A DNA stretch of 64,000 nt from Sporodiniella umbellata. Its lineage: Eukaryota > Mucoromycota > Mucoromycetes > Mucorales > Rhizopodaceae. The translations under genes and the position numbers were made by a program. Within the stretch, counting starts at the first letter, position 1. The number at the start of each line of letters is the position of its first letter. The notes under the pieces are model-generated. The model was not told the origin of the DNA. It did not search any database and saw nothing but the letters and a program-made list of their open reading frames with translations. Positions 25,827-37,680 of the stretch are shown here, one piece after another. The stretch lies in the NCBI GenBank assembly GCA_025677835.1, contig JAIXMR010000088.1, forward strand, positions 1 to 64,000, read 5' to 3'.

Positions 25827-28325
25827 ATGGAAGAAAAGCAGGTTCATGAAATGCATGAGGACGTTCGTCGTCCGCCCAACCCTCGATCTGCACCTTCGTC
25901 CCTATCTGTTGTCAGTACAGATGAAGACGAGCCGGTCTTGCTTGAGGAAGGTATTCCAGCAGATGTTACGTTAGAAACGCTGGCCGGGCCTGCTCTCATT
26001 CTTCCAGAAACCATTGATTTTGACGGACGTACGTTACGGGAAGAGTTTGACTGGGCAGGCAAAGATGAAGATGAGGAGATAGAGAAGAAAGAAGAGAAGA
26101 AAACAAGGGGGGCATTAGCCAACAGCGGTCTTTTTATCTGCATCTCTAACCATACAGCACCTCTGGTATGGACTTGTTTTGTTCTGTTTGCTTTGATATT
26201 GATTGCTATTGATATTGCTATCTTTGTCGCGTACAAACGCCGAGAGCAAGTGACGATCATGTCCTATGGTCTCCAGCTATGGTTTACATGGATTGCTTTT
26301 ATGTGGTGTATTTCCTGCATGTCTCAGGTGTTTGTAGAGGTCGTACCCTGGGCCATTAAAAAGCTCGTTAATTTGTTTAGACCGCAATCTACAGAGGTCC
26401 TGAGAATGCGATTGTCTGTAAGTGTGCAACGTAACATGTAAGACAAACAGAGATTTATTGTTTGGTTAGTACTATATGGCTCTACGTACCTATATCAAGC
26501 TTATCCTGATAACATCCTGGGCATGGGGTGCTTGGGCCCTTATACGTCAGCATATCTCGTTGCCTTATTTGGGTCAGGATGAGAATGGACTTGATATGTA
26601 TCAGGCCGAACCCTCCTACGTTTCGGTTTTTTACAGTGTGTGGGAGGCCTGTTTCTTTGCCGCTGTGTTCCTATTTGTCGAAAAGTTTATTCTTCAATTG
26701 ATCGGTAGGAGCTCTAAAAAAGAAAAGAAAAAATCTGTATAAAACTGATATTGAAAAAAAAAAATCTTTCAATTGCTTGGTGACACCCATCAGTGACCTC
26801 TTTCCACAAGTAAACAAATAGAGAGTGAATAAACCGAGACCCAAACTAATGTAGTGTGTTACTCTAGAAAGGCTTATGGCGATCGAATCAAAGAGAATGA
26901 TAAGGCACTACGTATTTTGGATAGACTCAAGAAGATGAAGCGAAAGAACCCTCAGGAGTTTTTGCTCAAGCGTATCCGTAAAAAGCCAGGCAAGGGAGCG
27001 ATGACGCCTGTCCGCTCCCAATCGCTGGATGACGGCATTCCCAACAAGTCGATTATCGCCAATCCGCAGGGGATGTGCGACCAGAAATCGAACGTCAAAT
27101 TCCCCACTCAGAATATGGACACCTTGATTGCCATTCCCCCTTTAGAAGACAGAAGGCTTCATTCGGACGATGAAAAGCAGGAGCTGAGTGAAGTGACTGC
27201 GACCGAGGTATCTCAGCCATCCAAGAAAAGGACGTTTTTCCAGAAATTGAAACCCAACCGGAAAACACCAGGTACAGCCGAAATACCTGAGGATGAACTT
27301 GCCACGCCACCCCCGTTGAACCGGGAAAACACTTGGTTTTCACGTACAAGCCATGATGGGATCTTGGGGGCCACCCGAGACTTTGGTATCAGCACCTCTC
27401 AGATTCCTGGCAAACTGATCAAAGGTGGTTACCAAAAGATCAAATCCCAGACGAAGCGAGAGAGCGGCTTCCAAAAGAATCAGGCCTCATCGCAGCAGGC
27501 CAAGGCACTCGCCAAGAAAATCTTTAATAACGTTCTTGGGCCAGATACGAGCCGGGAGTGTATTGTAGAGTCGGACATGTTCCCTTTCTTTGGTACCGTT
27601 CAAGAGGCTACCGAAGCGTTTCAGTTGTTTGACTGTGATGGCAACGGTGATGTCAGTAAAAGAGAGCTTCGCTCAGGTTGTATTCGTATCTATCGTGAAC
27701 GCAAATGTCTCAGCCGATCCATGCGTGACCTCTCACAGGCTACAGGTAAGATGGACATTATCCTGATGATTATCTTTATTGTCGTCTGGGTGATTATTGT
27801 TTGTGCTGCGTTCGGAGTCAATGTGGGAACGGATCTGATGCCTCTCTGGAGTGCCTTTGTTGCAGCTAGTTTTATCTTTGGCGGATCTGCTAAAGACGCT
27901 TTTGAGGCTATCATCTTTGTCTTTGTAACAGTAAGTGTTGTGTAACAAAAAGAAACTAGGGTTAAAATTCCTTTGATAGCACCCTTTCGATGCTGGAGAC
28001 CGTGTGTTTATTGGTGTAGAAAATTGGGTGGTGGAAGAAGTGGGTTTGTTGGTCACCACCTTTAGGTAGAAGGCAAATACTTTAAGTGATAGATTTCTTA
28101 TCTTTATTCTTACAGGAAATGGGATGGTACAATCATCTATGTTAAAAACTCTGTCTTAACAACACAATACATTATGAATATTCGAAGATCAGGCAGAACT
28201 TCAGAAGTAAATGGTAAGTGTTGACCCTCTTGAAGAAGCGATCCACACCTTCTCCTCCCTCTTTTTTTTTTTTTTTTCCATCTTTCTATGTGTGTGCGTC
28301 TGTTTCCAAGGTCACTTATACTCTT

Positions 28326-28361
<36 letters not shown>

Positions 28362-28881
28362 GGTGTGCTTAGAATTACAAATTGCTTTTTCTACACCTTC
28401 ATGGAAAATTAAAGACCTCATTTCGCACATGCAAGAGTGGACGAATGAGTATCCTAGGCTATATACTCCCAATTCCACTTCTTGTAATGTCCTTGCCTTT
28501 AAAAATCAAAACCTGACCAGTCTATCCTTTTGCTTTGAACACTCACAAAATTGGCAAGATGCGGGTGGTCGTTGGCTCCGTCATAATAACTTTATGTTTG
28601 AATTGAAGGAAGAGTGTGAGCGTTTGAATATTGAATATAGTTTGCCTACGCAACCGTTTGAAAATGCGCCTATGGATGCTCCTCCTGAGTCTTACAATTT
28701 GGGTGAAAATTCAAGTTATGGTTTGAATGGTATTCAGAAGCGAAGAACCTATGAGGATGATGGAGAAAGAGACTCAGGAGGTATAGGCCACGGTCCAGGT
28801 CCTAATACCAACAGTAGTGGCGATTCAGGCGCCACAGCTGGTGCGGCTGCTGCCTTGATGTTTGCAGGCGAAATGGGCTAA
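25827..28881 (+). CDS. MscS-family mechanosensitive channel with EF-hand
   Basis: Six exons: 25827-26417, 26470-26704, 26855-27930, 27980-28065, 28116-28213 and 28373-28881. They give 864 residues in one frame. The layout matches fungal Msy1/Msy2-type channels of the ER and cell envelope, which respond to hypo-osmotic swelling and affect calcium. Seen in order: an acidic N-terminus, several hydrophobic helices (about residues 108-136, 147-172, 200-222 and 250-277), a basic cytosolic linker, an EF-hand loop DCDGNGDVSKRE (residues about 534-545), two more helices ending in 'GGSAKDAFEAIIFVFVT', and the MscS signature 'HPFDAGDRVFIG'. The C-terminal domain ends in a Gly/Ser/Ala-rich tail. Intron 5 (28,214-28,372) is long for this genome and carries a T-run and a 30-nt A-run that could pair. 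Confidence 0.9.
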
Positions 28882-29150
28882 AAAAAAAAAAAAAAAAAAA
28901 AAACACCTCTGTTTTCTTTAGATTCCCCCCCTCCCTCCTTCATACACACACACATATATATATACAAGTTTTAATCGCTTACTTTTTCTACTACATCAAA
29001 AACAAAAACAAAAAGTCTCTCTCTTTCTCTTTCTCTTTCTCTCTCTCTCTCTCTTTTTTATACACAAATAAATACATATAATATACATTCAACAATCTCC
29101 AAAAGAAAGAAAGAAAGAAAAAAAAAAAAAAAAAAAAAAACAACCATCGA
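28882..29150. repeat. Convergent 3' spacer with microsatellites and A-runs
   Basis: This short spacer between two convergent genes is almost entirely simple sequence. It has an A-run at 28,881-28,903, CA/TA repeats near 28,943-28,963, a CTCTTT/CT tract at 29,016-29,055 and an A-run at about 29,119-29,140. Confidence 0.8.
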
Positions 29151-30578
29151 TTAAATATCAGCTGTAGTGATGGTTAGTTTTCCACGTTGTATGGCTTGTA
29201 CAAAGGCTTCTTCCATATCGATTTCACCTTCCAGAGGTTGATTTGATTCAGAGATTTCATTTTTATAGTACAAGTTGACTTGAAGACCGATACGTTCGTA
29301 TACTTTAGATTTGAGGTAATCGATGGTACAGTCCACGGGCATTTTGATAGCAAAGATATCCTCTTTATGTACGATTTTGACCTTGATATGATCTTCCGAG
29401 GGCTGCAATGGCTGTTGGCTGGTCTCTCTTGGGTCATAATCCAATTCAATATCGCCTTCATGAATACCAAACAATTGATTTTGAACGAGTTCGCATTCAG
29501 AAATAGATTTGGGTAGCGCCAGTAATTCCTGACAGTATTGGTTGAGTTCGACTTGTCTTTCAGCTGGAAATCGATAGGTCAGTGGCTCGTTTTGGCGTTG
29601 TGTATGTGTGTGTGTGTGTTACCTGTCACTCGATCGTCAATTTCTTTTAGGGGTCCTGGCATGTAAGGTATGATACGGTCGCCCTCTTCTCGCCCTGCTT
29701 CCGATGGAAATGTTTGCAATAGGTTGAGTTGGAATTCATAGAAATCTAAGAGGAAGAAGGCAGGATGAGTGTCTTATTTAAATACACCTTTCACCATTAC
29801 CATCATATAAACGATAGAGGATACGGTGAAGACCCTCCAAGGTTTTTGTGTAGAGCACAAACCAATATTGATCGCCTTCGAGAATAAACGAGTTGATAGA
29901 GGCATAGATGACCAGATCTTTTCTTTTTGAATCAATCACCCCTAAAGGAATCGTGGAAGCCTCATACATCTGCGTCATCTTTTTCCAGTCTTTCACTGGG
30001 GGTAGTTGCACGGCATCGACGACAGCACCTGTCTGAGCGTCCTTGACCTCCACAAAGGAAACGGGGATCAGACCGGGGCCTCCAAGCCGACCGATAGGTT
30101 TAGCAACAAACCATTCATGGTTCGATTGCGCAATGATCACTATCGATTCTCCTTCTTTTGCATCCAGTTCGTCAGGGCGTTCGGCCACAAAGTCGTAAAG
30201 GACAACCCCGTACAGTTTTCGATAGGCAGAGTCGCTCGAATCAGAACCACTCGTGGAAGATGAAGTAGGTCGTTTGGATAGTGCCGTACGTTCAATCACC
30301 TGAAAGCAATGCACAGGCACAATCCCTCGACTGTTTGTGGCTGGATTGCTTGCTTCATACCACTCTGCATCGTTTTCTCGTCCGATAACATGAAAAAAAT
30401 CGCCTTTTTGAAACGACAGCTCATGAGGCCCTTGACCTCGATGATCATAAAGTGCTTTAATGATCTTTTTGGGAGTCTCGATTTTGGTGGGTGACGCTAC
30501 AGCGTAAGGCATAGATATTTTGTTTTTAGCCAATCTTTTTAAGCTTTTGCTCCTTTCTTTTTTGTTGGAAAGAAACAT
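29151..30578 (-). CDS. Bem1/Scd2-type polarity scaffold (SH3-SH3-PX-PB1)
   Basis: Three exons on the minus strand: 30578-29801, 29745-29623 and 29563-29151, giving 437 residues in one frame. Bem1 (budding yeast) and Scd2 (fission yeast) link Cdc42 GTPase, its exchange factor and PAK kinase at sites of polarised growth. SH3 domain 1 is at residues about 39-98 ('IKALYDHRGQGPHELSFQKG'). SH3 domain 2 is at about 120-180 ('GVVLYDFVAERPDELDAKEG'). A PX-type domain spans about 205-320 and binds phosphoinositide. A C-terminal PB1 domain (about 350-437) includes 'KVKIVHKEDIFAIKMP' and ends 'GKLTITTADI'. All four domains occur in the expected order. A CA-repeat sits in intron 2. A RhoGEF that could act on related GTPases lies at the right end of the window. 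Confidence 0.92.
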
Positions 30579-31061
30579 GGTTTCAATAATTTAGAGAGAG
30601 AGAGAGAAAAAAAAAAAAAAAAAAAAAGAGGAAATTTTGGGTGGAGGAAAGATAGATATAAAAAAAAAAAGAAAATTAGTGCACACACTTTCAAGTATTT
30701 ATGGCGACAGCAACCCAATCAAAGTCAGGGAATATCCGAATTTATCAATCTCCGATGAATGGTTCCCTATAATTAGAAAGCCATTCTACTTTTTTTTTTC
30801 TCTCCTTTTTTTCTTTCTGTGTGTATAATTTTATTCTTTTTTTGAACACTGTGTAAGAAGCTATAGAGAGTTTTGTCAGCAGTATTGATTTGTGTGATTC
30901 TATCCCATTCTTAGAGCTTTATTATTATCTTTTAAAAACGTTTGTTTGATACCTATGCATCATCCTACTACCCAATATGAAGGTTTGAAGAGATGAATCT
31001 GTATACAGTAGATGTTAAAAATTGATATGTAGAGTCAAGTTGGCCATCGGATAGACAAGAG
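30579..31061. other. Spacer between divergent scaffold and membrane-protein genes
   Basis: The spacer is AT-rich, with an AG-repeat and A-run just upstream of the Bem1/Scd2 start (about 30,592-30,627) and T-runs near 30,790. It must contain both promoters. No gene is seen. Confidence 0.55.
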
Positions 31062-32680
31062 ATGTTTGGGCAAGAGTCGATTGAGATGACTACAGACGAT
31101 ATATACAACCAATCGGATCTGGCTGAGCAGATTGAGGAAGCCGAGAGAAGGTTCAGTACGTCCTCGATCACCACATCCTATTTTTCTAGTGAACGATTTG
31201 AATACCCAGCTACGTATCGAGTCCTATTTATGGGAGCCGCCGATGGAGCGATTAAGGGTCGATTGTTGGAAAAGCTGGGGCAGGGATTTGTCCATGTCTT
31301 GTTGGGCCAACAGAGAGGTAGGAAAAAAAACAACAACAACAACAACAGGGAGGGCAAAGCTAGTAGTAACACTCTAGAAAAGCCTGGGGACAAGAGGCGA
31401 TGATACCCTTCCGGGAGGTGAAGCATAATCTGGTGCCACTCAACAATTATTATGTGGAAAAGAATATCAGTTCAGCCAGTTATGAAGAATATGGAGTATC
31501 GATGATCGAAGCCGACTTTACCTGGCACTCAACCGCAGCTGAATGCTCATCTGATGCCAACCAGCTGTTGCTTCAATACGCTTGGAAACAGTGTCCTAAT
31601 CCAAGCGAGTTACCCTCTGCTCATCTAGGGCATGATCTCCCCGAGGCATTTGAAGGGTTCATGTGCCCAGAAAAGACACCGAACGGGATTGATCTATGTG
31701 TCTATGTGTATGAGAAAGAGGATGAAGAGCGCACGCGGGCAGATATGGCACTGTTGCACAAGATTCGAAAATTGGGTATCTACGTGCTGCCATTAACCAC
31801 GCAGCGTTTAGAGAGTATCAAGAGCCATTTTGCCCGTGTGTTGAACGACCACCAGGTACGATGTCTTGACTTGAGCAATATCCAGATTGGACAACCCCCT
31901 TTATTTCAGTACAAGAGCGACCGCTTGAGCCGAATCCAAGGCATGGAATGTCGACAGCTTGAGGTGGCTAGCTATCAGATCCTAAGCGTCGATCAATTCT
32001 GTGCGATTGAGAACACCAATATTCTAGAACTCTTGAAGCGTACCCGAGATCGAGAGGTGGAACGCGATGAAACCAAACGACAGGATTATAATCAGCTTTT
32101 GAATCTGGCGCCGTTGCCAGAGATCAGGACCGGACCTGACATTTGCCCTGACCCGCCTGGGGTAAGCCCAGTGATGTGGATTTTGATGGCTCTGGGGTTG
32201 TTATGGGCTTTGGTATGGATACAAACTCGCCCACCTGCGCCATGGACCGCCCGGTTTCAACTCGACCCAAAGTTACTGTTGGTGGTGATTCAGAATCCAG
32301 ACGGGATACCTGCCTGGCCAGAGATAGAACCCATCGTTTGGCTTAACGATCAACATCAGATTCCACTTCAAAAAACAGACCGTTCAGGCGCCTATCAACT
32401 GACGATGAGGATGATGCCTACGCTTTTTCAGCCTCAGAAGAGTTATACATTTCATGTCAATACCACCGATCCCCATAGTATCTTTGTAGATTCCAGAACC
32501 ACGCTGTATGTCACAGCAGCTGTAGAAACGCAACCTAATCCCCCTCAGCCCGAGCCCACCCCGAGCCCCTTACCTACGCCAAAAGAACCTGTTGAAGGTG
32601 TCTATCAAGCAGCCATTGACCGTGTTTTGTTTTATAGTGAACATCTAAAATACTTGAGACGTAGAATATTTACAGGTTAA
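31062..32680 (+). CDS. Single-pass membrane protein, family not recognised
   Basis: Two exons, 31062-31317 and 31395-32680, give 513 residues in one frame. The intron donor is GTAGGA and the acceptor is at 31,393-31,394, bounding a CAA-repeat-rich intron. I do not recognise the family. The N-terminal half (residues about 45-300) alternates strands and helices: 'ATYRVLFMGAADGAIKGRLL' looks like beta-strand plus loop plus helix, and 'RKLGIYVLPLTTQ' like a later strand. This resembles a GTPase-like fold without a true P-loop. One strongly hydrophobic helix follows ('VMWILMALGLLWALVWI', about residue 350). The C-terminal part is rich in strands and Pro, compatible with a luminal or extracellular Ig-like domain. 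The pseudo-GTPase idea is an inference only. Both exons show normal coding character. Confidence 0.75.
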
Positions 32681-32799
32681 CTTTCCATGTCTGTCTGTCT
32701 GTCGATCGATAGATACATACATATAAAAAAAAAAAAAAAAAAAAAAAAAGAGGGAGGGGAGAAATGCTCGATGCATTCTTGCACGGGAAAGAAAGAAAG

Positions 32800-32838
<39 letters not shown>

Positions 32839-32957
32839 ATTGGCTGGTTTCAATCAAGCCTTCTTTTGACTAGAGAGCGTATGGACGGGTGAAAGCCAAA
32901 TTTTTATTGTTATTGTTATTGAAATAAATAAGCCAATGCATGTTGGTGAGAGAAAGT
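32681..32957. repeat. Simple-sequence 3' spacer
   Basis: This spacer between two convergent genes has TCTG and GATA-like repeats, a 24-nt A-run at about 32,726-32,749 and a GAAA/GA tract at 32,789-32,836. No coding stretch is seen. Confidence 0.75.
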
Positions 32958-34086
32958 CTAAAGGGTGATATCTTTCACGATGGTTTCTAAAGGTGCGTTT
33001 TCGTATACGATACGATAGACAGTGGTAAAAAGAGGGAATTGGTGAGTCATTTGACGAGAAGAAAGAAACTGGTTGACTTCTTGAGCTGTCAAAGTGCCTT
33101 GAAGTTTTTGACCGTTCAAGAGTTCTTTTTCGAGTACATCGATAGGTTTTCGGGTGATGGCAAAGGCCTCTGCTACCTTACGATTTCTACCACCGGAACA
33201 GGTGGTGATAAGATCAGCCACACCGCAAGATTCAAAGAAAGTGGTATCCTCTACAGTACCAAAGAAAGTCTGACCAAACTTTCTCATTTCCATAAGGCCG
33301 AGGCGAATGATAGCCGCCTTGGTGTTACTACCATAACTACAGACGATTAGCATGCACCGTGAATGGATCTGATGCTTACCCTAAACCATCCGAGATACCA
33401 GCGCCAACAGCCACGACATTCTTGAGGGCCCCACAGAGTTCAACACCGACATGATCACGAATGACATTGACCTTGAAATAGTCGGTATGAAAGAGTTTAT
33501 GAAACAAGAGACCGTCCTGTGTGTTTTGGCTGCCGATGGTCGTCTCACAGAACCTTTCTTTGGCCACTTCATCGGCAATATTAGCACCACTGAGGGCAGC
33601 GACCTGAATACCAAGTTTTCGAGCAATTTCTTCTGAAAACAAGGTGACCTTGTCTGGTTTGATTTCCAGGCCTTTGATCAAGGAGATGGCTCTTGCGTTG
33701 GGTGCGATGGTGCCTTCGATTTCGTCACATACGCTTCTTACAAACTGATGGGGCAAGACAAAGACCAGAACGGATGCTTCCCGTGTGGCCTCGACCAGAC
33801 TCGGCATAGCCTTGATATTGGCGGTGAATTTGATCCCAGGCAGGTACTTTGGATTCTCTCGTTCACGGTTAATGACCTCGGTTAACTTTTCACCCCGAAA
33901 GTCCTCTTCAAACACCCATTGTCTGACCTGACTTTCGAAAATCTCTGGATATTTCAAGACGTTTTCTCCAATAATCTTGCCTACAGCGGATCCCCTGAAA
34001 ATAATTCCTTGGTGTCAACGCTCCATGGCTTTTCTCACAACCACTTACCAGTTACCAGAACCAATCACACATACTTTTTCTTTCAT
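32958..34086 (-). CDS. GPD1: NAD-dependent glycerol-3-phosphate dehydrogenase
   Basis: Three exons on the minus strand: 34086-34049, 33994-33380 and 33336-32958, giving 343 residues in one frame. The enzyme reduces dihydroxyacetone phosphate to glycerol-3-phosphate with NADH in the cytosol, for glycerol production, phospholipid synthesis and redox balance. The N-terminal dinucleotide motif reads [14 protein letters not shown] (the first intron splits the Trp codon). Next come 'VFVLPHQFV' and 'GLEIKP'. The catalytic-lysine segment is '[20 protein letters not shown]', and '[11 protein letters not shown]' is in the C-terminal domain. Length fits the eukaryotic family. The protein starts almost directly with the Rossmann fold, so no targeting peptide is apparent. 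It complements the mitochondrial GUT2 at 3.1-5.2 kb to form the glycerol-3-phosphate shuttle. Confidence 0.95.
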
Positions 34087-34284
34087 GGTAGAATAAAACT
34101 TTTGTTGTAAAAAAGGTTTAAAAAGCATCTTTTGCTTTTATTTTTCTCTTTTTAATTTATAACGCCAGGCTCTGTACTACATCGGTTGATTATCATACTC
34201 TTTTTTCAACTTGACAAATCATCACAAGCCCTTTCTCATTTTTGCTTACCTATTTTAAAATGACACTCGCATAAGCCAAAAAAG

Positions 34285-34322
<38 letters not shown>

Positions 34323-34497
34323 TTTCTTTTATCACAACCTCTCTTCTTTTTTTTTTTTTTTCTTTACGTAAATCAGTAACCAAGATGTCGTCTCGACGTC
34401 ATTGGGATTGGATGACCGATAAAGCCCTTTTTATTTTCCCATTACCCTTTTTTTTTTTTTTTTTTTTTTTTAGTTTTTGTTTTCTTTGTAGTGAGAG
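34087..34497. other. Spacer with long homopolymer runs (divergent promoters)
   Basis: The spacer lies between the divergent GPD1 and phosphotransferase genes. It contains A-runs at about 34,282-34,315 and T-runs at about 34,349-34,362 and 34,448-34,471, plus a TGACGTCA-like region near 34,398. The coding starts flank it closely, so both promoters must be here. Confidence 0.55.
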
Positions 34498-35973
34498 ATG
34501 AAACCCTATATTCCTCAAGAGAGTATTTCTGGTTTAGACCGTTATCGTTATGGTGGTGTGGATAAATCGTTAGTATCGAGATATATCTTGACGCCTTATT
34601 GGAGTTGGCTGGTGACGTGGTTTCCATTATGGATGGCGTGAGTGATGTTTTCTGTAGAAAAAGGGGGGGGGTTTTCTAACGCTGTAGGAATAGACCAAAC
34701 TTGATTACACTTTTAGGACTCTCGACTGTTCTTTTCAATATTTTTACACTCTTTTACTATACCTCTGATCTTGGACCCTGTCCAGCGCCTGTTTACTATA
34801 CGTAACTAGATCACTCTTCCCTTCTTGTGTTTCTAACAAGCTTGGATAGTTTTGGCTTGGGTCTCTTTATCTATCAATCCCTCGATGCTATTGATGGTAA
34901 ACAGGCAAGAAGAACAGGCGCTTCTGGACCTTTGGGGGAGTTATTTGATCATGGTAATTTACAAAAAAAAAAAAAAAAAGAGGGTATGACTGATAGCGTA
35001 TGAAAGGCTGTGATGCGATTAATACAAGCCTGGGTGTGATTCTATGGGCCTCGGCGACAGGTTTAGGGCAGAGCGGCTGGACATTGATCTGTTTGATCGG
35101 TGGTTTAGCCAATTTCTATCTGTCGACATGGGAAGAGTATCATACGGGCGTGCTTTATCTTGGCTACTTTAGTGGACCTGTGGAAGGGGTGTTAATGATG
35201 TGTAGTGTACATATGATCTCTGGTTATTTTGGTCCTGAGGTCTGGGCAATGCGTGTCAAGGATGTGGTTGGATTGGATTTCCATCAGCTGGGAGATCATG
35301 GCAAGGTACTTGGCTACGTTCAGTTAAACCATCTGTTGGTGTTTACTGGAGCGGCTGTCTTGCTCTTTAATATTGTCTCTGGGTAAGACACAGAGGATGG
35401 CTAAGCATGCTTGCTAACCTCTCCAAGATAGACTCTACAACGTGGTCAAGGTCAAATTGCATCCCACCGATACATCGCATCCGGACCGGTCCATTGGTAA
35501 GGCCTGTTTAGGACTGTTTCCGTTTGTGAGCCAAGCATGGCTAGCGTACGCATGGCTTCATGCCTGGCCGGATTTGGTGACGGATCATCTGGCGTGGGTG
35601 ATTCCGTTGTTGGGACTGCTGTTCAGTCATCAAGTGGGATTGATGATTACAGCCCATGTCGCAGGATTGGCATTCCCGTACGTAAACTGGTCTGTCAGTG
35701 GTCTCTTGCTATCCGGTGTGATTTTATCGCGTTATGAATTAGCAATTGAAGAGTAAGTTTGAGAAAGAAAAAAAAGAAAAAGGTAAAGTCAGTTTTTAAT
35801 GGAGGTGTAGTTCGCTTTATGTGCTTTTGGATCATCGCTGGGTGATCAAAGTCTATCTTGTTTTAGCAGCCGCCCAGTATGCTCACCTTGTCCACGGTGT
35901 GATTCAACAGATCTGTGACTATCTTGACATTGGCTGCCTTTACATCAAGCATCCCAAGAAAAAACAAAAGTGA
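34498..35973 (+). CDS. Choline/ethanolamine phosphotransferase (CDP-alcohol family)
   Basis: Six exons: 34498-34637, 34694-34801, 34841-34953, 35007-35382, 35432-35752 and 35811-35973. They give 406 residues in one frame. The second intron is only 39 nt. The enzyme transfers phosphocholine or phosphoethanolamine from the CDP-alcohol to diacylglycerol, the last step of the Kennedy pathway, in the ER membrane. The CDP-alcohol phosphotransferase signature D-G-x2-A-R-x8-G-x3-D-x3-D is complete: '[16 protein letters not shown]' (from about residue 97), then '[11 protein letters not shown]' across an exon junction. The rest is a string of hydrophobic helices with a basic lysine-rich C-terminus (KHPKKKQK) typical of ER membrane proteins. 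The sequence does not tell whether choline or ethanolamine is preferred. Confidence 0.93.
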
Positions 35974-36052
35974 TTTTCGTTTCTATTCTCTCTTAAAAGC
36001 GGGGCTTAGTAAATCACAGCAGCAGCACGTTTCTGCATCCTTTTTTTTTTTT

Positions 36053-36085
<33 letters not shown>

Positions 36086-36647
36086 TTGTTGTTGTTGTAT
36101 TCACCTTTTTTTTTAAATGGGTGATGTGTAACAGGGCGAATCATGTTGTCTCTCTCAGCCCCAATGCAGGTCTTTGTCGGAAAGGTGTAACCCGAAACAA
36201 AAGGTGGTAGGGTTTGGCCATCACCGGGGAAAGTCTGTGTAAGTATCAAGGAATATAAAATCAAACCCTTACACCCGATACGAGTCTTAAGTGATTCATT
36301 ATCACCATGCGAATAAAACACGCTGCCTATCAACAGCGTAGGCTACAGCTTTTTTTCTCGGGAAGAACAAAACATCTCTTGAGAGAGAGAGAGAGAGAGG
36401 GGGGGGGGAAGAAGACAGCCTAAAATAAAAATAAAAAGAAGCCTTTCCCCCCTTACATAAAAACCGTCTTTCATTTATTAATTTTGGGTGGTGAATCAAC
36501 AAGAGCATCCGAAAATGAGGGTGTGACAGTCGGCAGCCTTTCTTGACCAGAGATTGATTGGTAAACAGATTCTCAGCATGCTAAAGAGTAAATAACAAAG
36601 TAAAAAAAAAAAAAAAAAAAGATCCTCCCGCGCTTTTCTTAAAGTAG
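35974..36647. other. Spacer with microsatellites
   Basis: The spacer holds a T-run plus (GTT)n tract at about 36,041-36,098, a GA tract at about 36,378-36,400 followed by a G-run, and A-runs near 36,602-36,620. A GC-rich stretch at about 36,130-36,300 is not assigned. No gene is recognised. Confidence 0.55.
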
Positions 36648-37171
36648 AGTCGGTTTATATATTCTGCATGGATTATCCAAAGTTCACATTGGCCGATATG
36701 GGCAAAGTCGTGTTACGTTGTGTCAAAAGTAACTTTATCAAGCAACCTAGCTCTTGCTGATGAAAGTAGAATTTCCATTCCGTTTAAAAAGAGTCTATCG
36801 AGTCATTTTCGTAGATTGTCAAAAGATGTTTCTTTCGATGTACAAAATTCAGTGCATCGTACAAAGCTTACTTTGACAGCAACCGTGAGCCTATCGAGAC
36901 CTACTCCAAGAAAAACGAATCTTGAGAGGTAAACTTTGAGTTGTAAGAAACGACATGGCCAATTGAAAACCACCGTTGGATGAAAAAGCGTAAACCAGCC
37001 AATCCAAAAAAAGCGTCGTTTGATTATTTATTTACCGCATGCCAGTGTTTAGAAAACGGCATTAAAAAAAAAAAAAAAAAAAAAGGGTAAGGGAAAGAGA
37101 CGTCATGGGGTTAAATAAAAAAGTATGGATTTCCATCGCCCCCCTCCCCCTTTTATTCCCCTTCTGTCAGC

Positions 37172-37210
<39 letters not shown>

Positions 37211-37680
37211 GGTTTAATTCGGGATGGCAACCCTACACGTGTCAAGCTTGATACTCAGTCCAGCCATTCTCTGGTCCACCCAAAACAAAATAGGATGTCA
37301 AACGGGTGGTGGAAGCCCCTATGCAAAGAGCTGGATTTGGCTGACTCTCAATCGTAACGTTGGCGTGTGCTTTAGGCCAACCGATCAGGCAATGGACCTG
37401 TCAAGAAGGGAGTGACCTCAGACGTACTACCGGAAAACAAGGTGGATACCAAACGCGTCGTCATCAAAAGAAAAAAAGCGTCAGAGAAAGACTTGCCTTC
37501 CTTTTCTATCTATAAAAAAAAAAAAAAAAAAAACAGGACACGACTTTTGTCATTGTTGGACACGCATGTTTTTGCGCGACATAGAATTCAAAAGCAGCGA
37601 CTTGGCTCAGGGGAGGTTTATTTATTGGATGCACCATTTTACCTCATGTGAACGCTATGTTGCACAGAATAGAACCAATT
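36648..37680 (+). pseudogene. Broken gene-like region, family not recognised
   Basis: Several short stretches with good coding character follow each other on the plus strand but in different frames. An ATG at 36,668 opens 'MDYPKFTLADMGKVVLRC'. A stretch near 36,815-36,925 reads 'FSASYKAYFDSNREPIETYS' and stops. After a possible acceptor at 36,946 comes 'TWPIENHRWMKKRKPANP' and 'KKASFDYLFTACQCLENG', running into an A-run. At about 37,205-37,350 there is 'RDGNPTRVKLDTQSSHS', then from about 37,376 'KKGVTSDVLPENKVDTKRVV'. After another A-run, 37,542-37,680 reads 'GRFIYWMHHFTSCERYVA'. I could not join them with standard introns. It may be a pseudogene, a gene hit by homopolymer indels, or a wrongly parsed real gene. 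Confidence 0.35.

Noticed and set aside
28288..28372. Start of the channel's C-terminal reading stretch within the A-run
   Set aside because: The poly-Lys part is intron 5. Splicing at 28,372 gives the correct frame from the previous exon.
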